Shown here: positions 12,352 to 23,711 of the stretch, in pieces | Numbering within the stretch: the first letter of the stretch is position 1 | Layout: the number at the start of each line of letters is the position of its first letter | Assembly (NCBI GenBank): GCA_963971305.1 | Contig: OZ020317.1 | Location: 10,620,001 to 10,684,000 of the forward strand | DNA: 64,000 nt | Direction of reading: 5' to 3' | Source of the DNA: Arcuatula senhousia | Lineage: Eukaryota > Mollusca > Bivalvia > Mytilida > Mytilidae | Program-made: the position numbers and the translations under genes | The notes under the pieces: model-generated | Databases searched by the model: none | What the model was told of the DNA's origin: nothing | What the model saw: the letters and a program-made list of their open reading frames with translations, nothing else

Positions 12352-13719
12352 TTGGGCACCGCTTTACCTTATGGTTGTAACGACAACATTTGCAGTTTAG
12401 GGAACTTATCAAGTCCAAGATGCAATGATGTGAATGTGATGAATCTTTTTGAACAGCAGGAAAGGCGCAAACGCAGTCATGGACATCGGAAGTACAATTC
12501 ACCGAAGGTACATGACGTGTCTATCAATGGACTGCTTTCGTCTATTCAACAACCTCTCGGGATTCAGCACATTCGCACTAAATTGTATTCTATTCCTCTT
12601 TCCAAACTTCACACACTATACAAAGAATGTCTCGAAAATCCAGTAATTGATTTTAAATCCAATCTGTACCGTCTTACAGCCATTGTTCTTGACATTGGAT
12701 ACAATCGATTATTCAAACCAGTCGGTGTTCCACACGAAAACAACGAGGACAATCGCTCTTTCATTTCTCTTCCATTTTTAAACAAAGGTCTGGATGCCAT
12801 AAATTTAGGAAACATTTTACACCATAAATCTGTTACAGAACATATCCCTCCTTATTTCAAAGACAAAAGTGTTCCCGTCATTTCTTATTCCTATACTTCC
12901 ACCATTGCACCTAAGGTATTTAACTACAAACAAGTTTTGTGGGATTACCAAATCAACGACCTCAAGGCAAAACCACCAGACTGTTCTTGTGACAAATCCC
13001 CATTCAAATATAGTCCCTCTGGCCACGTCATTACCGGGGACCTCAACATAGTGGAAAATGACCAACTCCGCGATGTTTTGGCCAAAGGACCAAAATATCG
13101 TGAGCCTAGAGCAATCAACTTGAACCATAATTTCAAAACAATTATGGATTCAGTTGAAGACTATGCCAGAAAATGGGCCAAAAAAGAACATGAAAAAGAA
13201 AGCGACGGTCTTTCTGAGTGGGTAAAGTCTGTGAGGTCGTTGGTTTTGAAAAGGATTAACTCTTTGAAAGGCTCGATGAGCACCAAGGCAACATTTATTT
13301 TCAACAACCCTGATGTTGCGAAGATATTGTCCACCTTACATGACAAATATGTTGTCGTACCTGCTGATAAGGCGCCTAACAACATCATTTTCGTATGCAA
13401 AAGACACTGAATTAGGGGTTGGTTGTACTAGCAAAAGCACCACACATACAGCAACAACACTGTCAAAGGAGGAAATAATCAACAATCATAATTCTGTAAT
13501 TTCTTCCTTTGGCATTACGTTTCTGTTGACAAAAAGAACGATGACGTTCCATCCTTGTATTGGATTCCAAAGTTACATAAAACTCCATACAAGCAACGAT
13601 TTATTGCTGGATCATCCAAATGTACTACTAAGCCTCTTTCAGTTTTGTTAAAATCAATATTGACGGCAATAAAATCAAGCCTTCAAAAGTATTTTGATTG
13701 TTGTTACTCTAGAAATGGT
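12352..13719 (+). pseudogene. Penelope-like RT gene, copy 1, truncated by duplication junction
   Basis: The frame at 12352-13410 (352 codons) carries the N-terminal extension ending in KYVVVPADKAPNNIIFVCK, the conserved block just before the RT fingers in Penelope-type proteins. A TGA at 13408-13410 and frame changes follow. The reading then resumes at 13555 with YWIPKLHKTPYKQRF and runs into sequence foreign to the gene at about 13719, where the next duplicated unit starts. The catalytic core is therefore missing here. The same stop and frame changes occur in copy 2, so the gene was already damaged before duplication. Confidence 0.8.
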
Positions 13720-13773
13720 GAAAATTTTGAAAATGATGAAATTTTCTGGTCTAAGAAAGATAACTCCTTTTTT

Positions 13774-16595
13774 AGCTCACCTGGACCTTCGGTCCAGGTG
13801 AGCTATTGCCATCACTTGGCGTCTGTCGTCGTCGTCTGTCGTCTGTTAACAATTTTTCAAAAATCTTCTCCTCTGAAACTACCGAACAGAATTTGATGAA
13901 ACTTGGTATGATTGATCCTTAGGGTGTCCTGCATAAAAGTTGTGTTTCGATTTTTGATTCATTAAAAAACATGGCCGCCCTGGCTAAAAATAGAACAGGG
14001 GGGTCAGACTACTGTTTTTGGCTTGTAATTCAAAAAGTATACGAAATAGATGAAATCTGATGCCATGCTACTGCTTCAGGATCAAAAGTTCTTCAAAAGT
14101 CTCCATTTGGTCAAAGTTGTCAGATGACCCCTTATAGGGGTTATGGCCCCTTAAAGGTGAACAAGAGGCTCCCAGGAGCCTGAATCGCTCACCTGGTCTT
14201 GATGTTGACCCTATACTTTTGTAGAGCTAAATGAACTGAACATTGAAGCAAGCAACAGCTTTTCTCTACCTGCAATAGTTTTCATTCTATAGGCCAAAAA
14301 CACCATTTTTAACCTATAAGGGGCCATAACCCCTATAAGGAGTCATCTGACAACTTCGACTCTATGGAGAATTTTGTAAAGCTAAATGAGCTGAACATTT
14401 AAGCAAGCAACAGCTAATCTCTATCTGCAATAGTTTTCATTCTGTTGGCCAAAAACATGAAAAATCGCTTTTTTTCAGGGGCCGTAACCCCTATAAGGAG
14501 TCATCTGACAACTTCGACCCTATGGAGAATTTTGTAGAGCTAAATGAGCTGAACATTTAAGCAAGCAACAGCTAATCTCTATCTGCAATAGTTTTCATTC
14601 TGTAGGCCAAAAACATGAAAAATTGCTATTTTTCAGAGGCCGTAACCCCTATAAGGGGTCATCTGACAACTTCGACCCTATGGAGAATTTTGTAGAGCTA
14701 AATGAGCTGAACATTTAAGCAAGCAACAGCTAATCTCTATCTGCAATAGTTTTCATTCTGTAGGCCAAAAACATGAAAAAATGCTATTTATCACCTTTAA
14801 GGGGCCGTAACCCCTATAAGGGGTCATCTGACAACTTTGACCAAATGGAGACTTTTGTAGAGCTTTTGATGCTGAATCAGTAGCGTGGCCTCAGATTTCC
14901 TCTATCTCTTATACTTTTTGATTTATAAGCCAAAAACAGTAGTCTGACCCCCCTAGTCTATTTTTAGTAACGGCGGCCATGTTTTTTAACGAATCAAAAA
15001 TCAAAACACAAGTTTGGTGCAGGACACCCTAAGGATCATTCATACCAAGTTTCATTAAATTCTGTTTGGTAGTTTCAGAGGAGAAGATTTTTGAAAAATT
15101 GTTAACAGACGACGACGACGACGACAGACGACGACGACAGACGACGACGGACGCCAAGTGATGGTAATAGCTCACATGGACCTTCGGTCCAGGTGAGCTA
15201 AAAATAGCATTTTTTCATGTTTTTGCCCTATAGTATGAAAACTATTGCAGATAGCAAAAAGCTGTTGCTTGCTTAATTGTTCAGCTCATTTAGCTCTACA
15301 AAAGTCTCCATATGGTCAAAGTTGTCAGATGACCCCTTATAGGGGTTACGGCTCCAAAAGGGACCAAAATCGAAACATTTTTATTAGTGGACCGATTTTG
15401 AAAATCTTTTTTGCATGTTTGTTCTTGTCAAATAGCGGATGCAAAAATGCAGAATTAATTTTTGCTACCCCCTTCTTTTCCCCTTTATTATGTAATTAGG
15501 GGCCAAAAGGGACCAAAATGGAAATTTTTTTACTTGTGATCCGATTGAAAAATTGTTTGCATGTTTGTTCTTGTCAAATAGTGGATACAAAATTGAGAAT
15601 TAATTTTTGCGACCCCCACTTTTCCCCCTGTTATGAAATTAGGGGCCAAAATGAAACTTATTTATTTGTGGTCTGATTTTGATCTCCTTTGGAAAAAAAA
15701 TAATTCCTTTCAAAATGTGAATTTAGAAAGTCCACCAAAAGCTGCATGTGTCAAAAACCTTTGTCAGTCCACCATGGGCTGCATATGTCCAGAGCAATTG
15801 ACTATCCATATTGGGCCTAAAACATACAGGGTTCAACATGTTGCGGTCGTATCATGCTGTGCTCGATGAAGCTTTTTATTTGCAAATAACTCAAAAACGG
15901 TGACAGATTTCAAAATTTTGATTGGAAACAAAAGTGATCAGCACCTCAAGATCTACCAGCTCTGAAATTTTGAAGAAAATCCAACAACCCATGTAGGAGT
16001 TATTGCCCTTTTTGTGGATTTTTTGCAAATTTTGCACCTGTTTAGCTCATGTTTAGCTCAATATCTTGAAAACTATGCAAGATATTTGAGAAATTTAAAT
16101 TGCATATTGTTAAGTGCATCAAGATCTACAAAATATGTAAAGGGTCAACGTTGTAGGACCTTTCCTTTGGGGAGTTATTGCCCTTAGAAGGTCAAAATTG
16201 AGCATTTAAAAAGCATTTCCTTATTACATTGAAAACGTTAACTCCTCTGACACTTTAAGTCCAATTGGATCCAAACTTGGTATTATTGTTTATTAGCATT
16301 AGGTGTATAGAACTGATGTGGGGATTTTTGATTGGTTGTAAAACATGGCCGCTGTGGCTTAAAATAGAACACTAGGTTAAACTGCATTTTTTTTTGCAAA
16401 TAACTCAAAAAGGGTGACAGATTTTTAGATTTTGATTGACAACAAAAGTGATCAGCACCTTAAGATCCACCATATTGTCAGATGACCCCCTTATTAATCT
16501 TATGGCCCTTTCAACGTCAAATAGATTTTTCCTAATAACCTTTACTTCAGGCACATATGTCGGGTGAGCGATTCAGGCTCCTGGGAGCCTCTTGT
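13774..16595 (+). mobile_element. Hairpin-ended element, copy 2, interrupted by a nested relative
   Basis: It matches 6989-8771. The 5' hairpin (13774-13804) has loop TTC and a perfect right arm (CAGGTGAGCT), unlike GAA and CATGTGAGCT in copy 1. The element is split by the reverse-oriented insertion 14161-15199. Confidence 0.75.
14161..15199 (-). mobile_element. Nested hairpin-ended element in reverse orientation, with empty site in copy 1
   Basis: Read on the minus strand it starts with AGCTCACC...GAA...GGTCCATGTGAGCT (15199-15169) and ends in GGCTCCTGGGAGCCTCTTGT (near 14161). Between them are a GTC/GTCGTC tract and several ~157-bp tandem units. Copy 1 at about 7374 shows the uninterrupted sequence GGTGAAAAATAGC, so the insertion went into a T tract (minus strand) with at most a 1-2 base duplication. 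Confidence 0.85.
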
Positions 16596-17101
16596 TTCTG
16601 TCTCTATACAAATGTATAGTATACAAATATGATTAACTATTGATGAATATCATAGTGGGGTATATATCATTTAATGTCCCATAATGATAAGATGCCCTAT
16701 TTTTTATATTATATTTATCTTGTTTAAAATGAATAATTTATAGATGAATTGTATGTGAATTTTCTTTCCTTGACATGTTTCACTGTGTGTTTATAACCCA
16801 CCACACAAAAGAGGCAACATATTTTATCATGCCTTTCATTTAACTGTCTGAAGTCTCACGAATACCAACCAGAATCTCCATATGGTGGAAGACGGTTCCT
16901 GTCTTGGGTTTAACTGTAACTGGAGCAGACAACTCTTGTGGTGGTGTGTCATTGGCTGGACAACCATTGGCATACAGCGTGTCTAGTTTAGGTTGTTGGT
17001 TTGTTTTGTGGTTTTCGTTGTGGTGTTCTATATTTCTTTTTAGAATAAGGATATTACTTGCCCCTTTGGTGTGCCTTTGCATCTTTAACAGTTGCACATA
17101 A
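16596..17101. other. Second copy of the unassigned stretch
   Basis: It repeats 8772-9277 with isolated substitutions. No gene is supported. Confidence 0.5.
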
Positions 17102-17380
17102 GGGACAGACCATTTAACTTGAAGGGGGGCCTTGGGTTTTTTGTTTTAATCAGATTTTTTTTTTCCGCACAGAGCGCGGACAAAATATTTATTTTTCGAA
17201 GACGTTGCGACAGAATATTTTTTTTTATTATCAGCATTATTTTTTATAGCAGAAATCCTTCTTCACAAAATTTTTTTTCTTACCCTCAGCTGCCAATTTT
17301 TTTTTTTCATCAAAAATAATTTTCAGAATATTTATTTAGGAAAAAAACAAGGCCCCCTTTCAAGTTAAATGGTCGGTCCC
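17102..17380. mobile_element. MITE with GGGACAGACC termini (copy 2)
   Basis: Second copy of the 9278-9555 MITE, again flanked by TAA. It moved as part of the large duplication, not by independent transposition. Confidence 0.8.
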
Positions 17381-18264
17381 TAAGGTTCAATCCTACTAGA
17401 AGGCACCCGCGAATTCGCGGGGAAAGTTGCCTGAACATTTCCATCGATATGGGACCTGGGAAATCAAAGTCTATAACTGAAAACCTGAATGCTGACAATA
17501 ATGGGCTAACATAAATACAGATGCACATAAATTATTTTTCTTTTTGTTGGTCACCAAGTAGTGTTTCCGTCCATTTCCATATTTCAAGTGGTCTTCAACA
17601 TTCATTACTCCTCTGTTTACCACAACACCTCCTGATATATTTCTCAATAATTTAAGTTCTTACAATATCTCCTTAATGTCTATCGCCCATATATAACCCA
17701 ACTGACTCACTCAAACATCATAATGTACTCACTGTTTGCTCATTTCGTTTGAAATGCCTGTACCAAGTCAGGACCATTGCGATCCACCAGTTCTCCGGTA
17801 TGACTGATTCGTTTTTGTCATTTTCTCTGGACTATGAGATTGATCATTCAAGTTCGGTAGTTTTGTTATTACCTTTATTTACCCGTACCCGTTCTGTTTT
17901 TTGTTTTTTTTTTGCCTATCAAAAATGAAAGGGTGATAAATTTATGTTTATTTTCGTGCAACGTTTTCGACAGTCTATTTTTGGATGCTTTCGTGATCTT
18001 GATTTCTCACGTTTTCGTTATAGACATAGATGTACGTGCTCTGTTTTGTCTGTATTTTTGCCCCGTGTTTCGTGTTGGGAAACATATTTTTAGCGTCCCC
18101 CTTGCCACTCTCATTAAACATATAAAAAGAGGAATAGGTAAACACCAACTAACTCGGCAGTCATTCACTAAAACATTATTGAACCACTTTTTTTTATTTT
18201 TTATTTTCATTTTGCCTAACATAAAAATAAACCATAAAAAGTGAATTAAAACACCCCCAACAGA

Positions 18265-18413
18265 GGCGGATCCAGAAATTCTGAAAAGAGGGGGACCACT
18301 GACTGGCCTAAGAGGGGGCCCACTTTGGTCACGCTTCAATGATTTCCTAAATATTCAACCAAATTTTTCCACCAAAAGGGGGGCCGGGCCCCCCAGCCCC
18401 TCTGGATCCGCCT
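18265..18413. mobile_element. Short MITE with GGCGGATCCAG termini (copy 2)
   Basis: Second copy of 10436-10584. A small patch differs (AGAGGGGG here, ATTTGGGG in copy 1). Confidence 0.75.
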
Positions 18414-18414
18414 A

Positions 18415-20180
18415 TGCCCAATATATTTCTCATTATCATTTCAATATTCAAGTCATGTTCATTTTATTATCTCCTTAATGTTCATTGATCCTATGTAACC
18501 CCTTCAACTTGGCTACGTGTAGCATTCTTGTTGTATCTTTACCAACGTCTTTGAATGTAGTTTTAGGTGAACTGGGTGCCAGTTGCAATCTACAAATTAG
18601 CACCAGTCCGACAGGTTTTGGCCTGTTAAAATCGTTTTGGTCCTGTATCGAAGATCAGTTCAGGTTACATTTAGTGATCATCAGATACCCGGGACGGTTT
18701 TAAAAATATTTGGATAGAACTCGGGCCTGTTTTTTTTTTAAATCCCAAACGCTATTTCTTGGACTGCAGTTAAACATTTTACTATCTCCTTTTTATTTTA
18801 TTATTTTATTCATATCATGTTACGTTTCTTGTCTTCTACCTGAAGGGTGCTTAAATATTGGGGATAGAAACGAAAGTATCGTTAATTTGTAATTTTAAAA
18901 TCAAACTCGGCAATATTCCGTATTTTTTTTTTACGTTTTGTCCCCCCATTCCCCCATAGCATCACAGAATAATGAAATATTCAATAGTGATAAAGTACAC
19001 TGTTTATTGTTAATATTAATAACAAAAACTTATCATGTAGTAGATTGTGAAAGTAGTAAAATCCGAACATAGAAAAAAGTCTATTAATTTAATAATATAG
19101 ATAGTCATGACTATAAACTTATGTATTTGTTGTCCACCGGTTGTTCTTCTACCTTCAGATGGTTTGTGGTTGATAAATTAAGATAATGATAAAATTACTG
19201 AACATAAATGTTCAATCATAAATGGTTAAGAAGAAAATGAAATAAAATGAAGGGCAAGTTTACCCCATAATATCTTTCAATAATCATTTCTAACACTCGC
19301 ATTTCCTGATAAAAGAAAGATAACTCTAATTGAATTTTCCTTATCAAAGAAATATAACTCAAGTTTTCTTGAAAAATGTTAAAAGCCTGAATTTTATAGT
19401 GTAGAGGGGAAATTGGATCCGCCTAATTTACTTTAAAAGAAAGAAGTATGGTACATTTATCATCATGAAACTTTATAGACATAAACAAGATATGAACAAA
19501 GAAAATCACATAAATTATTTAAGATGATATATTTTTCTGATGATTTGACACAGATGTTCCCTCAATGTATGATAACTCCTTATACAGTATATGAGTTTTT
19601 GCTCCAAAATATGAAAATGATCATGGTTAGGTGAGCAATTTAGGCTCCATGGAGTCTCTTGTTAAGTCTTAATTGGACATGCATAAAACATTAGTTCTTG
19701 TTGAGCCATATATTTATTTTACATTTGGAAATAATTGTAATTATTAATTAGTTCTCGCTTCTTTGTTTATTTAATATTGGAAACAAAATAATTTATTGGA
19801 TTTATGGTTGTATTTGTAGACAGACTTGGATAAAAAATATTTTGCTGCACAATTTAAAAGCAAATTACTTTTATGAGAACATATAGATTGATTACAATTT
19901 GATGTGGCTTAGAGCCATAAATATTTATCCAATTTATGAAAATTTTCTCAAGATATAGAACTTTATTAACATGCTTAAGTGGATACTTTGCAAACAACAC
20001 AGTATCAGGTTTAAGATAAAGGAATTTATTAAATTAAACATTTAATATTCATCATAATACTTTTATTTAATAAAAGATTTAGTGCAAGAAAAACAAGTAA
20101 AGCATAAAAGCATGACCTGCTTTAAAAAAATTTTAGATCGAAAAAAAAGTTAGAATATGGCACAATTATAAAAAAGAAGG
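18415..20180. other. AT-rich non-coding stretch, second copy
   Basis: Co-linear with 10586-12351. Nothing coding is recognised. Confidence 0.5.
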
Positions 20181-22469
20181 TTGGGCACCGCTTTACCTTA
20201 TGGTTGTAACGACAACATTTGCAGTTTAGGGAACTTATCAAGTCCAAGATGCAATGATGTGAATGTGATGAATCTTTTTGAACAACAGGAAAGGCGCAAA
20301 CGCAGTCATGGACATCGGAAGTACAATTCACCGAAGGTACATGACGTGTCTATCAATGGACTGCTTTCGTCTATTCAACAACCTCTCGGGATTCAGCACA
20401 TTCGCACTAAATTGTATTCTATTCCTCTTTCCAAACTTCACACACTATACAAAGAATGTCTCGAAAATCCAGTAACTGATTTTAAATCCAATCTGTACCG
20501 TCTTACAGCCATTGTTCTTGACATTGGATACAATCGATTATTCAAACCAGTCGGTGTTCCACACGAAAACAACGAGGACAATCGCTCTTTCATTTCTCTT
20601 CCATTTTTAAACAAAGGTCTGGATGCCATAAATTTAGGAAACATTTTACACCATAAATCTGTTACAGAACATATCCCTCCTTATTTCAAAGACAAAAGTG
20701 TTCCCGTCATTTCTTATTCCTATACTTCCACCATTGCACCTAAGGTATTTAACTACAAACAAGTTTTGTGGGATTACCAAATCAACGACCTCAAGGCAAA
20801 ACCACCAGACTGTTCTTGTGACAAATCCCCATTCAAATATAGTCCCTCTGGCCACGTCATTACCGGGGACCTCAACATAGTGGAAAATGACCAACTCCGC
20901 GATGTTTTGGCCAAAGGACCAAAATATCGTGAGCCTAGAGCAATCAACTTGAACCATAATTTCAAAACAATTATGGATTCAGTTGAAGACTATGCCAGAA
21001 AATGGGCCAAAAAAGAACATGAAAAAGAAAGCGACGGTCTTTCTGAGTGGGTAAAGTCTGTGAGGTCGTTGGTTTTGAAAAGGATTAACTCTTTGAAAGG
21101 CTCGATGAGCACCAAGGCAACATTTATTTTCAACAACCCTGATGTTGCGAAGACATTGTCCACCTTACATGACAAATATGTTGTCGTACCTGCTGATAAG
21201 GCGCCTAACAACATCATTTTCGTATGCAAAAGACACTGAATTAGGGGTTGGTTGTACTAGCAAAAGCACCACATATACAGCAACAACACTGTCAAAGGAG
21301 GAAATAATCAACAATCATAATTCTGTAATTTCTTCCTTTGGCATTACGTTTCTGTTGACAAAAAGAACGATGACGTTCCATCCTTGTATTGGATTCCAAA
21401 GTTACATAAAACTCCATACAAGCAACGATTTATTGCTGGATCATCCAAATGTACTACTAAGCCTCTTTCAGTTTTGTTAAAATCAATATTGACGGCAATA
21501 AAATCAAGCCTTCAAAAGTATTTTGATTGTTGTTACTCTAGAAATGGCGTCAATCAAATGTGGATTCTCAAAAATTCTAAAGAACTGATGGAAAATCTCC
21601 ATTCTAAGTCATTTTCATCATGTAATAGCATTAAAACGTTTGATTTCTCTACATTATATACTTCAATTCCACATTCACAATTAAAATCTCGTTTGGCACA
21701 GCTGATTAAACGTAGCTTTATCAAAAAGAATGGAAAACGCAGGTACAAGTATTTGGTAGTCGGTTATAAAAAGACTTACTTTGTCATCCAAGAGTCTAGC
21801 AAGAAAAACAAATTTACAGAAGATCAAATAATAGAAATGCTCAACTTTCTAATCGACAACATATTTGTACAGTTTGGTGGACGTGTTTTTCAGCAAACAA
21901 TAGGTATCCCAATGGGCATAAATTGTGCACCATTGCTAGCCGATTTGTTTCTTCATTCATATGAAGCAGACTTCTTACAATCACTTCTAGACAAAAAGGA
22001 CCGCAAACTTGCTTTATCCTTCAATCTCACATTTCGTTATACTGATGATGTCCTTTCACTAAACAATCCTCGATTTGGTGACTATTTACATCTCATATAT
22101 CCGAAGGAACTTGAGGTAAAGGACACTACAGATTCTAGGAGGTCTGTTTCATATTTGGATCTATTTCTCGAAATTGACACACAAGGAAGGCTTTGTACAA
22201 AGCCCTATGACAAACGTGATGACTTCAACTTTCCAATAGTTAACTTTCCCTTTCTGTGTAGCAACATTCCGTCCGCTCCAGCATATGGAGTTTACGTATC
22301 ACAATTGATTCGTTATTCCAGAGCATGTGGGGAGTACAACGATTTCCTTGATAGAGCTACACGGCTGACAAGCAAATTGTTAACACAGGGGTACGTTGCT
22401 CCCAGGTTGCTGTCATCACTCAAGAAATTTTACGGACGACATCATGTCTTTGTCTTCACGGTTTTATGA
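20181..22469 (+). pseudogene. Penelope-like reverse transcriptase, copy 2, frameshifted but with complete RT core
   Basis: The N-terminal part (20181-21239) ends at a TGA after VPADKAPNNIIFVCKRH. The bridging region lies in another frame to about 21350. The frame 21384-22469 (361 codons) then holds the RT core: YWIPKLHK, FDFSTLYTSIPH (first catalytic Asp), GIPMGINCAPLLADLFL, and FRYTDDVL (the YxDD box, written TDD). The thumb-side motifs SYLDLFLEI and QLIRYSRAC follow, then FYGRHH. This order fits Penelope-like elements, whose RT is related to telomerase. No GIY-YIG endonuclease is visible before the stop, so it is either an endonuclease-lacking type or has lost that end. The sequence just past the last conserved residues, TTTGGTACACCTTTGCTTC, recurs at 41795 and 53835, which suggests the natural 3' end has been replaced by or fused to another repeat. 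Confidence 0.8.
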
Positions 22470-23307
22470 TACTGATTACCCCTTTGGTACACCTTTGCTT
22501 CATTAGTAAAACACTTGAGACAATCAGGTGATAGGTCTTAACCAGAAAATTATAAAGGTATATCTATAACAGGATGTCTTGGCAAATTGTTCAATTCAAT
22601 ACTTAATATTAGATTAGACAGCTTTCTCATTGAAAATGATGCATTTTCCCCTTTTCAGATTAGTTTTACGAAAATGTCGGCTTGTGATCACATTTTTGTT
22701 CTAAAATAAGCTATAGACAAATATATAAATAAATAGAAAAAAATTAAACACATGCTTCATTGATTTCAAAAAAGCCTTTGATTCAGGCATGCAGCAATAT
22801 TTATATAAAATTGCTAGATATAGGGGTAGGAGGCCAATTTTACAAAATACTCATAAAAATGTATAGCAAATCAAACTTGTTAAAATTTGCAACATCCTAA
22901 TTACGGAAAACTTTAACTCAGAAGTCGGAGTTAGACAGGGAAACATTCCTAGTACAAATTTATTTAAAATATATATAAATGACCTCCTAAATATTTTCAT
23001 TAAACCTCAGATCCTGTATCTTTACATGATAAGGATATCCACTGCCTTTTATATGCATATGACGTGGTAATAATGTCAACAACACAATGTGGACTGCCAA
23101 ACAAAACGAATAAATTGAAAGCTTTCTGTGAGAATTGGGGAATCGATAAAAATCTTGCAAAAACAAAAGCTATGATATTTAAAAAAACTGGAAAACATTT
23201 AAAGGAAAATTTTACACTTCAAAACCAAACATAAGAATGCATAAATCATTACAAATACCTTGGTATAAATACAAATGACAACAAAGTTCCAGACAATAAA
23301 TTTAGCT

Positions 23308-23352
23308 ACGCCTGACGCGCGTTTCGTCTATTCAAGACTCATCAGAGGCGCT
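23308..23352 (-). ncRNA. Type I hammerhead ribozyme, first unit
   Basis: On the minus strand: stem I strand GCGCCT, core CTGATGA, stem II GTCT/AGAC with loop TGAAT, core GAAA, very short stem III ACGCGCGT, cleavage triplet GTC, then the partner strand AGGCGT. All invariant hammerhead positions are present. Predicted cleavage falls between 23314 and 23313. A minimal stem III like this is known from hammerheads of Penelope-like elements and animal retrozymes. Confidence 0.9.
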
Positions 23353-23666
23353 CTACCAAAAATATTGAAAATGCCAAACACTGTATAAATATGAAGAGCA
23401 TAGAACAGTATCACCAAAAATACCAAACTGGGGAACCAAATTATTACTAAGATAATCAACCTATGTCTGGGGTAGGAAGAACCTTAGGGTTTAGACAATT
23501 TTGAAATTTAGACGGATAATTTAAAGCTTTGATGTATTCTCCAACTCAAAAAGTGTTGGTGCCGGAGCGGGCTAACCTCGGGGAATTTACACTCCACCAG
23601 CAGTGCTAACCTTCACGTGTGTTCGAAATACAAATGACAACAAAGTTCCAGACAATAAATTTTGCT

Positions 23667-23711
23667 ACGCCTGACGCGCGTTTCGTCTATTCAAGACTCA
23701 TCAGAGGCGCT
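23667..23711 (-). ncRNA. Type I hammerhead ribozyme, second unit
   Basis: Identical in core, stems and cleavage triplet to the copy 359 bp to the left. Predicted cleavage falls between 23673 and 23672. Cleavage at both copies would release one 359-nt monomer. Confidence 0.9.

Larger units (their letters stand above)
6941..13725. repeat. Tandem duplication, copy 1 (6785-bp unit)
   Basis: The unit from TTTGAAAATGATGAAATTTTC (6941) recurs at 13726, an offset of 6785. After the 1.04-kb insertion in copy 2 the offset becomes 7824-7829 and holds to the end. Only scattered substitutions and a few small indels separate the copies. The right breakpoint cuts a Penelope-like reading frame at about 13719. 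Contents in order: hairpin-ended element, an unplaced stretch, a 278-bp MITE, a 149-bp GGCGGATCC element, AT-rich sequence, and the RT gene 5' part. Confidence 0.95.
13726..21549. repeat. Tandem duplication, copy 2, with an extra 1.04-kb insertion
   Basis: It is co-linear with 6941-13725 except for the insertion at 14161-15199. The match ends at about 21549, where copy 2 continues into the rest of the RT gene. Because copy 2 has the natural continuation and copy 1 an abrupt junction, copy 1's right edge is the new junction. A collapsed or haplotype-duplicated assembly would also give this picture and cannot be excluded here. Confidence 0.92.
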
